Source of the DNA: CAYOSF01 sp964406605
GTDB lineage: Bacteria > Chloroflexota > Dehalococcoidia > DSTF01 > RBG-16-68-14
Length of the DNA: 64,000 nt
Reading direction: 5' to 3'
Assembly (NCBI GenBank): GCA_964406605.1
Contig: CAYOSF010000017.1
Coordinates: forward strand, 1 to 64,000
In this document: positions 1 through 8,631 of the stretch, piece by piece
How positions within the stretch are numbered: position 1 is the first letter of the stretch
Layout of the letters: each line of letters opens with the position of its first letter
Made by a program: the position numbers and the translations under genes
Notes under the pieces: generated by a model
The model's input: the letters and a program-made list of their open reading frames with translations, nothing else
What the model was told of the DNA's origin: nothing
The model's database searches: none

Positions 1-250
1 ATTATTACTCCGACGATCACGCCTACTAATACGCCTACGAAGACGCCGACGATCACCCCGACGAACACGCCGACGAATACGCCGACCAGCACATCGACGC
101 CGCTTGTCGTGACGTCAACACCTGGACCGACGGACACCCCGACGGCTACGCCGACGAGGACGCCGACGAACACGCCGACGAACACGCCGACGCATACGCC
201 GACGGCGACGCCGACGAGCACACCGACGGTCACGGCGACCCCCACGAGCA
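1..250 (+). repeat. Degenerate 12-bp coding repeat (Thr-Pro codons)
   Basis: Tandem, imperfect units built on acg-ccg-acg-aac/ag encode the Thr/Pro stalk of the first gene. Threonine is almost always ACG and proline CCG. The repeat is coding, not a CRISPR or intergenic satellite. Confidence 0.85.
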
Positions 251-447
251 CGCCCTTCTCTGAAGTGGAGGAGGCGACTGAGGTGCCGCCAACGCCGACG
301 TCGAAGGTGATTGTGCTGCCCGAGTCGGGCGCCGGATCGGGGTCTGGGGGCGGCTATGCCCTGTGGGCGCTGACGGCGCTGGCTGCCCTGCCTATCCTCG
401 GCGGATTCCTGCTGGTCATGGGCCGTCGACGCTCCCGCGTCACCTAG
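1..447 (+). CDS. Thr/Pro-repeat surface protein with LPxxG-type C-terminal anchor (5' end outside window)
   Basis: The frame is open from base 1, so the start lies upstream; the GTG at 109 is only an internal codon. About 80 residues are a T-P-T-x-T-P-T repeat, the kind of extended, potentially glycosylated stalk used by exported proteins. The last 45 residues hold LPESG, a Gly/Ser stretch, a hydrophobic segment of about 22 residues and a short Arg tail (GRRRSR). That order matches a sortase sorting signal (LPxTG-like, with S for T), or alternatively a plain C-terminal membrane anchor. The functional domain is not visible. A surface role is inferred from architecture only. Confidence 0.75.
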   Translation: MITPTITPTNTPTKTPTITPTNTPTNTPTSTSTPLVVTSTPGPTDTPTATPTRTPTNTPTNTPTHTPTATPTSTPTVTATPTSTPFSEVEEATEVPPTPTSKVIVLPESGAGSGSGGGYALWALTALAALPILGGFLLVMGRRRSRVT

Positions 448-474
448 TGGGCAGGCTTCCTGGCTGACTTTCTT

Positions 475-506
475 GTGCGCCCCGCCGTGTCACCGGTGGG
501 GCGCAC
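475..506 (+). terminator. Hairpin after the Thr/Pro protein gene
   Basis: GTGCGCCCC (475-483) pairs with GGGGCGCAC (498-506) around a 14-nt loop that can itself fold partly. It lies 28 bases after the stop codon. There is no clear T-run, so termination is likely but not certain. Confidence 0.5.
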
Positions 507-538
507 TGATGTGGCGTGTTCTTCCCGCACAGCGGCGT

Positions 539-568
539 TTGCCGCGCCTGCGGCCCCTGCCCTACAAT
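539..568 (+). promoter_or_regulatory. Putative sigma-70-type promoter for hpf
   Basis: TTGCCG at 539-544 and TACAAT at 563-568 are separated by 18 bases and lie 30 bases before the GTG start of hpf. The 18-base spacing recurs at several other promoters in this window. Confidence 0.5.
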
Positions 569-598
569 CGGATCGCTAGATCCATTGGGAGGAGTGCC

Positions 599-1183
599 GT
601 GGAGATCACTGTCAGGGGCAAGCATTTCGACGTGCCCGAACAGGTGGAGGAGCGCGCCCGTCGCAAGCTGGGAAGGCTGGCCAATTACCTCCCGCTGCTT
701 GCAGACGCTGCTGTTGAGGTCGATCTTACGCGCGAGAAGGCCAAAGAGCCGGATCGGCGCTACGTCGTCCGCGTGACGGTGAGCAGTCGTGGGGTCCATC
801 TGCAGGCTGAAGAACGGGCCGCGCAGCCCGCGGCAGCGGTGGACCAGGCTGTCCAAGTTCTTAGTCGCCAGGCGCGGCGCCACAAGGAACGCCTGTACGA
901 ACGCGGCCGCACGAGAGCGGCGAAGGAAACGGCCGCGCTCGAATCTTCCGTGGAGCTTGACGAGGGAGAGGAAGAAGCCGACGCGGAGCCGGAAGCGCCT
1001 GCCACGGTCGCACGCGTGAAGCGGTTCGCGATCAAACCCATGACGACGGAGGAGGCCGCGGAACAGATGGAGGCCTTGGGCCATGACTTCTTCCTCTTCT
1101 ATGATGCGGAAGCGGAGCAGTTCGCTCTGCTCTACCGGCGTCGGGCAGGCGACTACGGTCTCATCATCCCGGAGCTGGCGTGA
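599..1183 (+). CDS. hpf: Ribosome hibernation-promoting factor, long form
   Basis: 194 aa. The N-terminal domain (about 1-95) starts MEITVRGKHF and has the beta-alpha-beta-beta-beta-alpha pattern and basic helix (QARRHKERLYERG) of the HPF/RaiA fold, which binds the 30S decoding region. An acidic linker (EGEEEADAEPE) leads to a C-terminal domain from about residue 138 (RVKRFAIKPM...) typical of long HPF, which by family knowledge dimerises 70S into 100S particles. GTG at 599 is chosen because GGGAGGAG lies directly upstream; the longer open frame from 473 runs through the preceding hairpin and is not used. Confidence 0.92.
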   Translation: MEITVRGKHFDVPEQVEERARRKLGRLANYLPLLADAAVEVDLTREKAKEPDRRYVVRVTVSSRGVHLQAEERAAQPAAAVDQAVQVLSRQARRHKERLYERGRTRAAKETAALESSVELDEGEEEADAEPEAPATVARVKRFAIKPMTTEEAAEQMEALGHDFFLFYDAEAEQFALLYRRRAGDYGLIIPELA

Positions 1184-1408
1184 CCGTCGCCGCCCTCTCC
1201 GATGCGCCCGCCGACCGGACGCTGTGGCGCTCCCGGCAGCGCCGCTAGGAAGGTCCTTCCTTGACACCGGGCATGGTGGCGTGAGGTTCTGCAGCTCTGC
1301 CTGAGTCCGTTTCGATGGGATGCCACGTTCCTCGGAGGCAGGGCCTCCGTCGTCTGAATTCGAGTGCGAAGACAGGTAGACTGAATTCCTCATACGAAGA
1401 GGCCGCTC
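1184..1408. other. Intergenic region with hairpins
   Basis: 225 bases without a gene. A 7-bp stem (CGGAGGC 1333-1339 / GCCTCCG 1343-1349, loop AGG) and a weaker one near 1226-1243 could terminate hpf transcription. A TAGACT hexamer at 1377-1382 could be the -10 of the next gene, but no good -35 is seen. Confidence 0.35.
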
Positions 1409-2545
1409 TTGCCTGACGCTCCGGTGCTGATCGTGTTCCTTGGGGGAATGGGCGGCAGCCCCATCGAGGAGCTGCTGGGGCGGGCGCTGGCGGAAGCTGC
1501 CCTTGATCTGCTGGAGGAGGCGCTGCCGACGAATGCCTTTGCCGGGGCGGTGCTGGTCACCGACAGCGACACGCTTGCCACACGGCTGCCCTCCGGGGCC
1601 GTCCTTGACCGGGACGAGGGCCCGTTCCATTTCGGACGGCGGCTGGCGGCGATCGTGCGGGACCGCGGCATCCGCCGACCGCTCTACGTGGGTGCGGGAG
1701 GTGTGCCGCTGCTTCGCGGGCCGGACCTGGCGGCGGTGGCGCGCCACCTGATGGACGCCGAGGGCGTGGTCATTGCCAACAACTACTTCTCGGCAGATCT
1801 CGTCGGTCTTAGTCCGGGTGACGCGCTGCAGCGCATCGATCCGCCCGCCGGCGACAACCTGCTGCCACGCCTGCTGCATGCTCAGGCGGGCCTGGAGAGC
1901 CGGCCGTTGCCGCGCAGTTCCGCTACCCAGTTCAACATCGATTCCCCGGGTGACCTGGCGATACTGAGGCTTGCGGGAGGAGCCGGACCAAGACTCAGCC
2001 GCTTCCTTGATGATTTCGAAGCGGACTTGGCGCCGCACCGGCGGCTCCTATTGTCCGTGGTGGACCCGGAGGCTGAAGTGCTGTTGGCGGGCCGTGTCGG
2101 CAGCCAGGTCTGGTCCTACATGGAGCGGGAGACTGCCTGCCGGGTACGGGTGTACTCGGAGGAACGCGGGATGCGAGCGGCCGGGCGCGACGCATCCGGC
2201 GACGCTCGCTCGCTGCTGGCGTTCCACCTGCGGGACGCGGGGCCCCGGCGCTTCTTCGCAGAACTCGGAGAGCTCGCCGATGTCGCCTGCATTGACACGA
2301 GGCCAATCATGGCCCACCTGTGTGTGACCGCCTCGCGGGCGGACCGCTTCTGGTCGGACTTGGGTTGCCCGGAGCGCATCCAGGACTCGTTCCTGCGGGA
2401 GTTCACGTATGCGGCGCAGGAAGCGCCCATCCCCGTGCTCTTGGGCGGCCATTCGCTGGTGGCGGGCGGGCTCATGCTGCTAACTGAGGCCGCGTGGCGC
2501 GAGGACGACGTCAGGCGTGGAGCGCAGGGCGACCGTGGTGATTGA
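1409..2545 (+). CDS. Conserved hypothetical protein, possible nucleotidyltransferase-like N-terminal half
   Basis: 378 aa from a TTG start preceded by GAAGAGG. I do not recognise the family with certainty. The first 190 residues have a layout reminiscent of MobA/CofC-type GT-A nucleotidyltransferases: an early hydrophobic strand, LVTDSDTLA, RPLYVGAGGVPLL, and TQFNIDSPGDLAIL near residue 180, similar in style to the FDIDTPEDL motif of that group. The usual N-terminal LAGGxSxRMG loop is absent. The second half (about 200-378) is alpha/beta with no motif I know. The stop overlaps the start region of the next gene, so the two are probably co-transcribed. Function open. Confidence 0.5.
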   Translation: MPDAPVLIVFLGGMGGSPIEELLGRALAEAALDLLEEALPTNAFAGAVLVTDSDTLATRLPSGAVLDRDEGPFHFGRRLAAIVRDRGIRRPLYVGAGGVPLLRGPDLAAVARHLMDAEGVVIANNYFSADLVGLSPGDALQRIDPPAGDNLLPRLLHAQAGLESRPLPRSSATQFNIDSPGDLAILRLAGGAGPRLSRFLDDFEADLAPHRRLLLSVVDPEAEVLLAGRVGSQVWSYMERETACRVRVYSEERGMRAAGRDASGDARSLLAFHLRDAGPRRFFAELGELADVACIDTRPIMAHLCVTASRADRFWSDLGCPERIQDSFLREFTYAAQEAPIPVLLGGHSLVAGGLMLLTEAAWREDDVRRGAQGDRGD

Positions 2546-2568
2546 CGTCGATCAGGGGCGCGGATAGG

Positions 2569-4152
2569 ATGATGCGGGAAGCGGCGGGGGAAACGGCACG
2601 CGGTAGACAGACTGTGCTCGAGCCACGCAGCGTCGCGTCAGGGAGGGCGGCCGTTCCTGCTGTTGCCGCCGCTCGGGTTCTTCGCCGGTTGCCGGCGTTC
2701 TGGGAAATCTGGCCGCTGCTCGGGTTCGCTCTCGCGCTGGTGCTCGTCTACCTGCAGGCTGCTCGCGTGTTGCGTTTGCCCTTCGATGATAGCTACATCA
2801 GTCTTCAGTTCGCCCGCAACCTGGCCCGCCACGGGTTTCTAACCTTCGACGGCGAGACGGCCTCGGCCGGGGCGACGAGCCTGCTTCACGTGGCGATCTT
2901 GGCGGTCCCCATCAAGCTGGGTGTAGAGCCTGTGAAGGCCAGCCTGGCCGTCGGAGTGATCCTTCAGTTGGCGCTCGTGCCGACCGTGTACTGGCTGAGC
3001 TGGACCATCTTCAAGGACCGGGCGGCGGCTGCCCTCGCGGGAGCCTCCGTAGGCGTTGCAGGATACTTGGTCTTCGACGCCTTGAACGGCATGGAGACCA
3101 CGCTCTTCCTGCTCATGAGCGCAGCCGCCGTGGCGGCGTTCCTGGCTGCCAGGACGGACCGCGGCTTCCTCGGCGGCGGCGTTCTGGTCGCCCTGGCAGT
3201 GCTCAGCCGGCCGGAAGGTGTCCTGCTGCTTGGTGCGATTGGGCTCTACTACCTCGTGAATCCCGATCGCGGATATCCCGTCCTGTCGTTCCCGACGCTC
3301 CGTCGGCTGGCGCTGCTGGGAGCGCCCACGGTCGCCGCCGTTGTGGGGCTCGTGGCCTTCTACTGGGCGATCACCGGGACGCCCACGCCGGGAGCGGCAA
3401 CGGCGAAGCTGCTGTTCTTTCGTGAGTTTGAGTACTCCCTCCAGGTCAAGTTCGACCTGGCGCAGGGAGGAGTCGGCAATTTCGCCGCGCCGCTGCTGCC
3501 GTGGCTTGTCTTGGCGGCCTTCGCCGTGCGCCGGCGAGAGGCCCTGCTCTTCGCCTTCTTCTGGTCCGCCTTCATCGTCATGTACTTCGTCCTCTTTCCC
3601 GGGGGCATCACCCACTACTGGTATCGCTACCAGCACGTCTTTCTGCCGGCGATCCTCGTCTTCGGCTCTGCGGGGCTGGTCTCCCTGCTGCGGGGCCGCC
3701 GGTTCCAGATGTGGGATGGGGTCTCCGCGGTGCTCATCGGCGCGGTGCTGTTCGGCGCCCTGGTCTTCCAGTACAACGGCTTTCGCAACCACTACGCGGA
3801 TGAAGTGAGCCTGATCGACAAGCGCCAGGTGGCTATGGCGCTCTATCTACGGGACGCGGTACCGCCCGGCGGCACGATCGCTACCCACGATATCGGGACT
3901 ATCGGCTATTACTCCGAGCGCAAGGTCATCGACCTCGTCGGACTGATCAACCCGGACGTCATCGAGTACCATGATGGACGGCGGCTGCGGACGTACGTGG
4001 ACGAGGTGCGGCCCTCCTACATTGTGGTCTTTCCGAGTTGGGAGAATCGGTATCTGCACCTTGGCCTGAAGGACGATCCTGAGCTGTTCGAGCAGGTGGC
4101 CGTCTTCTGGGGTGGCGCCGAGCCGTTCCTCGTCTACAAGACGAGGTACTAG
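2569..4152 (+). CDS. Polytopic membrane protein, GT-C/PMT-like glycosyltransferase family
   Basis: 527 aa with about 10-12 hydrophobic segments. After the first membrane segment comes PFDDSYISLQFARNLA, resembling the acidic first-loop motif (D-D/E) of lipid-dependent GT-C glycosyltransferases such as PMT/ArnT. The C-terminal part outside the membrane carries THDIGTIGYYSERKVIDLVG, which I associate with uncharacterised bacterial dolichyl-mannosyltransferase-like proteins. Likely transfers a sugar from a polyprenyl carrier, perhaps onto exported proteins, but no substrate can be read. ATG 2569 is chosen; an upstream TTG at 2542 overlaps the previous stop and is also possible. Confidence 0.6.
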   Translation: MMREAAGETARGRQTVLEPRSVASGRAAVPAVAAARVLRRLPAFWEIWPLLGFALALVLVYLQAARVLRLPFDDSYISLQFARNLARHGFLTFDGETASAGATSLLHVAILAVPIKLGVEPVKASLAVGVILQLALVPTVYWLSWTIFKDRAAAALAGASVGVAGYLVFDALNGMETTLFLLMSAAAVAAFLAARTDRGFLGGGVLVALAVLSRPEGVLLLGAIGLYYLVNPDRGYPVLSFPTLRRLALLGAPTVAAVVGLVAFYWAITGTPTPGAATAKLLFFREFEYSLQVKFDLAQGGVGNFAAPLLPWLVLAAFAVRRREALLFAFFWSAFIVMYFVLFPGGITHYWYRYQHVFLPAILVFGSAGLVSLLRGRRFQMWDGVSAVLIGAVLFGALVFQYNGFRNHYADEVSLIDKRQVAMALYLRDAVPPGGTIATHDIGTIGYYSERKVIDLVGLINPDVIEYHDGRRLRTYVDEVRPSYIVVFPSWENRYLHLGLKDDPELFEQVAVFWGGAEPFLVYKTRY

Positions 4153-4168
4153 TGTTGGCTCGGCTTGC

Positions 4169-5563
4169 CTAGCCCGCAGGGGCGTAGTAGGTTACCTGGT
4201 TCGCGCCCATCTCCGCGATGTACACTGTGCCGTCCGGGGCGACGACAACGTCGAGCGGGAGGTTGAGGGTGTCGGGCACCAACCGCGAGATTGATACGAC
4301 ACTAGCTCCGTCGCCGGCGAGTGTAACTCGCCAGACCCGACCCTTGGCCCATTCCACGTAGATCAGGTCGCCGCGCAGGCGGCCGCCGAACGCGTCCGAG
4401 GTGTATTCCACTACGCCGTCCGCTGAGGTGAAGATGCCCAGCGTGGCCAGCGGCGGCATGGTTCCGCCCAGGTTGTCGGTCGCCGCGTGATAGGTGCACT
4501 GGCGCTCGTCGTATCGCCCGCGGTTGCGGTTCGGGTGGCCGTAGTACGCGCCCTCGACGATCAGGTTCAGTTCGTCCGCTGCCACCGGACCGGGACCTTC
4601 GAGCCCGCAACCGAAGGACTGAGCGCCGTCCCCGGGGTTCGGTCCGTTGTCCGTCGCGTAGATGCGACCGTTGGAATGGATCACCAGGTCGAACACGTTC
4701 CTGAACCCGGTCGCATACACCCGCACGTCGCCCGCCACCTGGTCGACCGTATGGCTCGCCTCTGCGGCAGGTTCATAGCGGATATCTCCATCGAAGGTGG
4801 GGTCCGGCAGATCGGCGACCAGGATCGCTCCGGACAACGGTGTTTCCGGCCGGGGAAACCGCGGGCTGGGTACGCCTGCGTTCGTCGTCCCCCCTTGGGC
4901 GATGTAGAGCGTCCCGTCGCTGTCGAACACGATGTTGTTCGTGCCGTGCTCTGCAGTCGACACGGGGAGGCCGGTGATGATGTCCGTCGGCTCGAAGTCG
5001 GGGCCGCGCAACATTGAGATCTTGCCGGCGTAGGGCGGCCCGTTCTCCTTACGGTAGAGCTGCGTGTGCGAGACGTACAGGACGACCGGCTCCGGCGGGT
5101 CGGCCGGGTTGAACGCGAGACCGAGGATGTCTCCCAAGACGTCCGCGTCAGCGATCAGCTCGATGTCGGTCACCGTCTCCCCTTCCAGCGTTAGGGCGAC
5201 GATCCGTCCGTCTAGTTGGCCCACGTAGAGGCGCCCGTCCGGGCCCAGTGCCAGACTGGTCGGGTCTTTGAGCGCAAGGTCCCCGGTCTTGAGCGTGCCT
5301 CGCACGAACTGCACGCTTTCATCTGGCGGTACCAGGTGCGACGGATCGCGCGATGCCGGATCGTCCAGCGGGATGAGAATGGACGGATCGAGCGGGACAG
5401 GGGTGCCGGGCGGAACCCGGGTTGCCGCGAGCGCGTTGGATACAGCCGTGGGCGATGGGACGGACGCCGCCGCTGAGCTCTGGCTATCGCTGCATGCGGT
5501 GTTGGCGGCGGAGATTCCAGCCGCAAAGACGAGCAGGCAGCAGAGAGCAATACTTCGGTTCAT
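4169..5563 (-). CDS. Lipoprotein of the glucose/sorbosone dehydrogenase (PQQ-type beta-propeller) family
   Basis: 464 aa. N-terminal lipoprotein signal (MNRSIALCCLL..., Cys24 in ANTAC). A low-complexity Ala/Pro stretch leads to a six-bladed propeller: DPTSLALGPDGRLYVGQLDG, ILGLAFNP, EHGTNNIVFDSDGTLYIAQGG, YATGFRNVFDLVIHSNGRIYATDNGPN and LDVVVAPDGTVYIAEMGANQ, the strand motifs of the GSDH fold (PF07995). Family members oxidise aldose sugars with PQQ; many homologues have unknown substrates. ATG 5563 is chosen because it begins the signal peptide; the frame continues upstream without one. Convergent with the preceding gene (16 bases between stops). Confidence 0.78.
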   Translation of the reverse strand: MNRSIALCCLLVFAAGISAANTACSDSQSSAAASVPSPTAVSNALAATRVPPGTPVPLDPSILIPLDDPASRDPSHLVPPDESVQFVRGTLKTGDLALKDPTSLALGPDGRLYVGQLDGRIVALTLEGETVTDIELIADADVLGDILGLAFNPADPPEPVVLYVSHTQLYRKENGPPYAGKISMLRGPDFEPTDIITGLPVSTAEHGTNNIVFDSDGTLYIAQGGTTNAGVPSPRFPRPETPLSGAILVADLPDPTFDGDIRYEPAAEASHTVDQVAGDVRVYATGFRNVFDLVIHSNGRIYATDNGPNPGDGAQSFGCGLEGPGPVAADELNLIVEGAYYGHPNRNRGRYDERQCTYHAATDNLGGTMPPLATLGIFTSADGVVEYTSDAFGGRLRGDLIYVEWAKGRVWRVTLAGDGASVVSISRLVPDTLNLPLDVVVAPDGTVYIAEMGANQVTYYAPAG

Positions 5564-5660
5564 TCGCGCAAGAGGGCCATGTGCCCGTCTTTGCCATCGT
5601 GGGCCAACGTAACGGAGCACGCGGGTTTGGATCAAGGCGGACACCGCCGCCCGCTTCGCG

Positions 5661-5690
5661 TTGACAGGCGTTTCGGCTGCCGGATAGACT
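5661..5690 (+). promoter_or_regulatory. Strong promoter for glyA
   Basis: TTGACA (5661-5666), 18-base spacer, TAGACT (5685-5690). It predicts a 5' leader of about 150 nt before the glyA start, in which I recognise no riboswitch. Confidence 0.7.
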
Positions 5691-5847
5691 GCCGGAGGAT
5701 GACAGGGCGTCGCCGGCACGCAGTGTGGGGATCGAAAGATCGGAGAGCATTCCCGGCACTGGATCAGGTCGGCGGCTGTCGCATCGGACGGTTCACGTCC
5801 ACCCCTCGTGCGGATCTTCCCGCACCATCCTGAGGAGGGAGCACGCC

Positions 5848-7116
5848 ATGCTGGAGGTTGAACAAGCGAGGCTGGGCCTGGAGCAAACCGACCCGGAGAT
5901 CTTCCAGCTCATCCAGGAGGAGGAGCGCTATCAGCTTGAGACGGTCCGGCTGATTCCCTCGGAGAACTATGTTTCGGAAGCGGTGCTGCAGGCGAGCGGC
6001 TCCGTCCTCACCAACAAGTACTCTGAGGGCTATCCGGGCAAGCGCTACTACGAGGGGCAGCGGTACATCGATAAGCTTGAGACGCTCGCCCAGGAGCGGG
6101 CGAAAGCGCTCTTCGGCGTCGAACATGCCAACGTGCAGCCCTATTCCGGTTCGCCGGCGAACATGGCGGCCTACTACGCTCTGCTGGAGCCGGGAGACAC
6201 GATCATGGGGATGAACCTTCCTGCCGGCGGGCACCTCACCCACGGCGCGGACGTGAACTTCTCCGCACGCTTCTATCGGTCTGTCCAGTACGGTGTTCAC
6301 CCGGAGACGCACCTCATCGACTACGACGAGGTCCGTGAGATGGCTCGAAAGGAGCGACCGAAGATCATCGTCTCAGGCGCTACGGCCTACCCGCGCGAGT
6401 TCGATTTCGAGGCGCTGGGTGCGATCGCCCGTGAAGTTGGGGCCTATCTCTTGGCCGACATCTCCCACATCGCCGGTCTCGTCGTCGCTGGGGTTCACCA
6501 GCATCCGATCCCGCACGCCGATGTGGTCACGACGACCACACACAAGACGCTGCGCGGCCCGCGTGGCGCCATGATTCTCTGCCGAGAGGAGCACGCCAGC
6601 GCCATTGATCGGGCGGTCTTCCCGGCTCTCCAAGGCGGACCCCACAACCACACGACAGCGGCCATCGCCGTGGCGCTGAAAGAGGCGACAACGAGTGCGT
6701 TCCGGGAGTACGCGGGGCAGATCGTGCGCAACGCGAAAGCGCTTGCCGGTGAGTTGTTGGAGCGAGGCTTCCGGCTCGTATCCGGAGGCACGGACAATCA
6801 CCTCATCCTCATCGATCTCACCGGGAAGGGCGTGTTCGGCAAGAAGGCGGCGGCGGCGTTGGATCGCGCCGGCATTGTCTGCAACAAGAACGCCATCCCG
6901 TTCGACACGCGCCGGCCATTCAGCCCAAGCGGCCTGCGCATCGGCACGCCGTCGGTCACCTCACGGGGGATGGGAGAGGCCGAGATGCGCCAGATCGCGG
7001 TGTGGATGGATCAAGTGATCGCGGTGCCGGACGACGAGGACCTGGGAGATCGGGTTCGCGCGGAGGTGCGCGAGTTCTGCCAAAGGTTCCCTGCCCCTGG
7101 CCTCCTGGCGCGATAG
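5848..7116 (+). CDS. glyA: Serine hydroxymethyltransferase
   Basis: 422 aa, normal length. Interconverts serine + tetrahydrofolate with glycine + methylene-THF; cytosolic, PLP-dependent. Hallmarks seen: RLIPSENYVSEAVL, LTNKYSEGYPGKRYYEG, VQPYSGSPANMAAYYALL, DISHIAGLV and the PLP lysine motif TTTTHKTLRGPRG (Lys about residue 233), then GGTDNHLILIDL and PFSPSGLRIGTPSVTSRG near the C-terminus. ATG 5848 is chosen because TGAGGAGGGA precedes it and the protein begins as the family does; the open frame extends upstream to 5725 without similarity. Confidence 0.97.
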   Translation: MLEVEQARLGLEQTDPEIFQLIQEEERYQLETVRLIPSENYVSEAVLQASGSVLTNKYSEGYPGKRYYEGQRYIDKLETLAQERAKALFGVEHANVQPYSGSPANMAAYYALLEPGDTIMGMNLPAGGHLTHGADVNFSARFYRSVQYGVHPETHLIDYDEVREMARKERPKIIVSGATAYPREFDFEALGAIAREVGAYLLADISHIAGLVVAGVHQHPIPHADVVTTTTHKTLRGPRGAMILCREEHASAIDRAVFPALQGGPHNHTTAAIAVALKEATTSAFREYAGQIVRNAKALAGELLERGFRLVSGGTDNHLILIDLTGKGVFGKKAAAALDRAGIVCNKNAIPFDTRRPFSPSGLRIGTPSVTSRGMGEAEMRQIAVWMDQVIAVPDDEDLGDRVRAEVREFCQRFPAPGLLAR

Positions 7117-7119
7117 CGG

Positions 7120-7149
7120 TTGACTGGGCGAGAGCGGCCGCCCTATACT
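7120..7149 (+). promoter_or_regulatory. Promoter for the rpsF-ssb-rpsR operon
   Basis: TTGACT (7120-7125), 18-base spacer, TATACT (7144-7149), immediately after glyA and about 95 bases before the rpsF start. Near-identical in design to the rpmH promoter at 26693. Confidence 0.75.
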
Positions 7150-7242
7150 GAAGGTCGCTGGATTCTTGGGCACGTTCCCGGCGTCCCAAATGGGAAAGGT
7201 GGGAGCCGGGTTGTTTTGCTCTATGTGATAGTAGGAGGTTGA

Positions 7243-7533
7243 TTGCGGCGTTACGAGTTGGTCGTTATCATTAGCCCGCAGGTGGCTGACGACGAGGTCC
7301 CGGAGGCCATTGAACGGCTGGTTCGGCGTCCCGTCGAAAGTCAGGGTGGGGAGATCGGAGAGGTCAACCAGTGGGGCCGTCGGAAGCTGGCGTATCCCAT
7401 ACAGAAGCATCTTGAAGGCAACTACGTGCTGACCGAGTTCCGAATGGACCCACTGCGCACCAAAGAGCTGGAACGAGGACTGCACATTTCGGAAGATGTG
7501 ATTCGGCATCTCCTTGTGCGGCTGGACGAATAG
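7243..7533 (+). CDS. rpsF: 30S ribosomal protein S6
   Basis: 96 aa, standard size. Begins MRRYELVVIISPQ, with the S6 core NQWGRRKLAYPIQKHLEGNYVL and a terminal helix DVIRHLLVRLDE. S6 binds 16S rRNA with S18, whose gene is two positions downstream. The TTG start at 7243 is supported by AGGAGG five bases upstream. First gene of rpsF-ssb-rpsR, a widespread bacterial arrangement. Confidence 0.96.
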   Translation: MRRYELVVIISPQVADDEVPEAIERLVRRPVESQGGEIGEVNQWGRRKLAYPIQKHLEGNYVLTEFRMDPLRTKELERGLHISEDVIRHLLVRLDE

Positions 7534-7596
7534 CGAGAGGACTATCCCAACGCATCTGGTCGCCGGGAGATTGGTAGCTGGCGAGAGGAGGTGGAT

Positions 7597-7992
7597 ATGG
7601 CGGGGCTAAATAAGGTCATGCTGATCGGTAATCTCGGGGCGGACCCGGAGATGCGGTATACCGCCAACGGGAATGCGGTGACGACGTTTTCCGTGGCCTG
7701 CAATCGCACCTACACGGGCCCGGACGGGGAGCGAAAGGAAGAGACGGAGTGGTTCAACATAGTGACCTGGAACAAGCTCGCGGAAACGTGCAGCCAGTTC
7801 CTGCAGAAGGGACGGCGTGCCTACGTTGAGGGGCGGCTGCAGACGCGTTCTTGGGAGGGTCAAGATGGCCAACGTCGCTTCCGGACTGAGGTCATCGCGA
7901 ATACCGTGCTCTTTCTGGATCGGGCCCAGGCGGCTCCCTTGCCCGAAGACGACCTTGGGGTTGTGGAGCCGGAAGACATACCCCTGGAGTGA
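7597..7992 (+). CDS. ssb: Single-stranded DNA-binding protein
   Basis: 131 aa. OB-fold with LNKVMLIGNLGADPEMRYT, TEWFNIVTWNKLAETCSQFLQKGRRAYVEGRL split by beta-strands, and a short acidic tail ending EPEDIPLE, which differs from the usual DDDIPF tip for partner proteins: the terminal Phe is replaced by Leu-Glu. Only a very short linker joins core and tail. ATG 7597 follows GAGGAGG; GTG 7591 lies inside the ribosome-binding site. Confidence 0.96.
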   Translation: MAGLNKVMLIGNLGADPEMRYTANGNAVTTFSVACNRTYTGPDGERKEETEWFNIVTWNKLAETCSQFLQKGRRAYVEGRLQTRSWEGQDGQRRFRTEVIANTVLFLDRAQAAPLPEDDLGVVEPEDIPLE

Positions 7993-8010
7993 ACGCGAGG
8001 TGAACGCCGC

Positions 8011-8556
8011 TTGACGCAGGAAGAACGGGGAATCGAAGGGACAGCGCCGGAGGCGGCGCAAGAGGGATCTGCGGCAGCCGCGGATCTTGAGGTTGGGACT
8101 CCGGAGGGGGGTCAGCCTGAGGTGGTTCCGGGGGCCGCGGTGCCCCCTGATGACCAACCTGGGGCTGAGCCGGTCGCGCTCCAATCCGACCAAGAGCAAT
8201 CTGGGGAGGAGCCTCCCGATGCGCAAGGGGAGGAGGAGGAGCAGCCGGGCGCGAGGGCTGAGCGTCCGGAGCGTGGGCGACCCGCGCCTGGAGACCGACG
8301 CCGCCGCCACTTCGGACGAAGGAAGGTTTGCTCTTTCTGCGTAGAGAAGGTGCCGTCCATCGACTACAAGGACCCCGTGAAGCTCCGGCGTTACCTCTCG
8401 GATCGCGGCCGTATCGAGGCGAGGCGGAAGACCGGGACGTGCGCCAAGCATCAGCGGTGGCTGGCCGTGGCTCTCAAGCGAGCTCGGCACCTTGCGCTCC
8501 TGCCCTATACGCCGGAGCACATCCGGATATCGGGGATGTCCACTGGTCGCCGGTAG
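8011..8556 (+). CDS. rpsR: 30S ribosomal protein S18 with long acidic N-terminal extension
   Basis: 181 aa, more than twice the usual S18 (about 75-90 aa). Residues from about 98 on are a normal zinc-type S18: RKVCSFC (C107, C110), DYKDPVKLRRYLSDRGRI, TGTCAKHQR (C144, H147), RALHLALLPY-like end. Residues 1-97 are Glu/Pro/Ala/Gln-rich, low complexity, with an Arg-rich junction (RAERPERGRPAPGDRRRR). The TTG start at 8011 is poorly supported by a ribosome-binding site, but no other start between it and the core is convincing either; the absence of stops over 290 bases and the coding-like composition favour translation of the extension. Confidence 0.85.
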   Translation: MTQEERGIEGTAPEAAQEGSAAAADLEVGTPEGGQPEVVPGAAVPPDDQPGAEPVALQSDQEQSGEEPPDAQGEEEEQPGARAERPERGRPAPGDRRRRHFGRRKVCSFCVEKVPSIDYKDPVKLRRYLSDRGRIEARRKTGTCAKHQRWLAVALKRARHLALLPYTPEHIRISGMSTGRR

Positions 8557-8631
8557 GCAGAAGGCCGGTGCGGCGCGACAGGCGAGGGCGGCACGCCCTC
8601 GTTGTGTCTCCGGCGAATGAGCAGGTCGAAG

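Noticed and set aside
1..250. Periodic repeat that might look like a CRISPR or satellite array
   Set aside because: The units vary, contain no spacers and translate into one continuous Thr/Pro stalk with strong codon bias.
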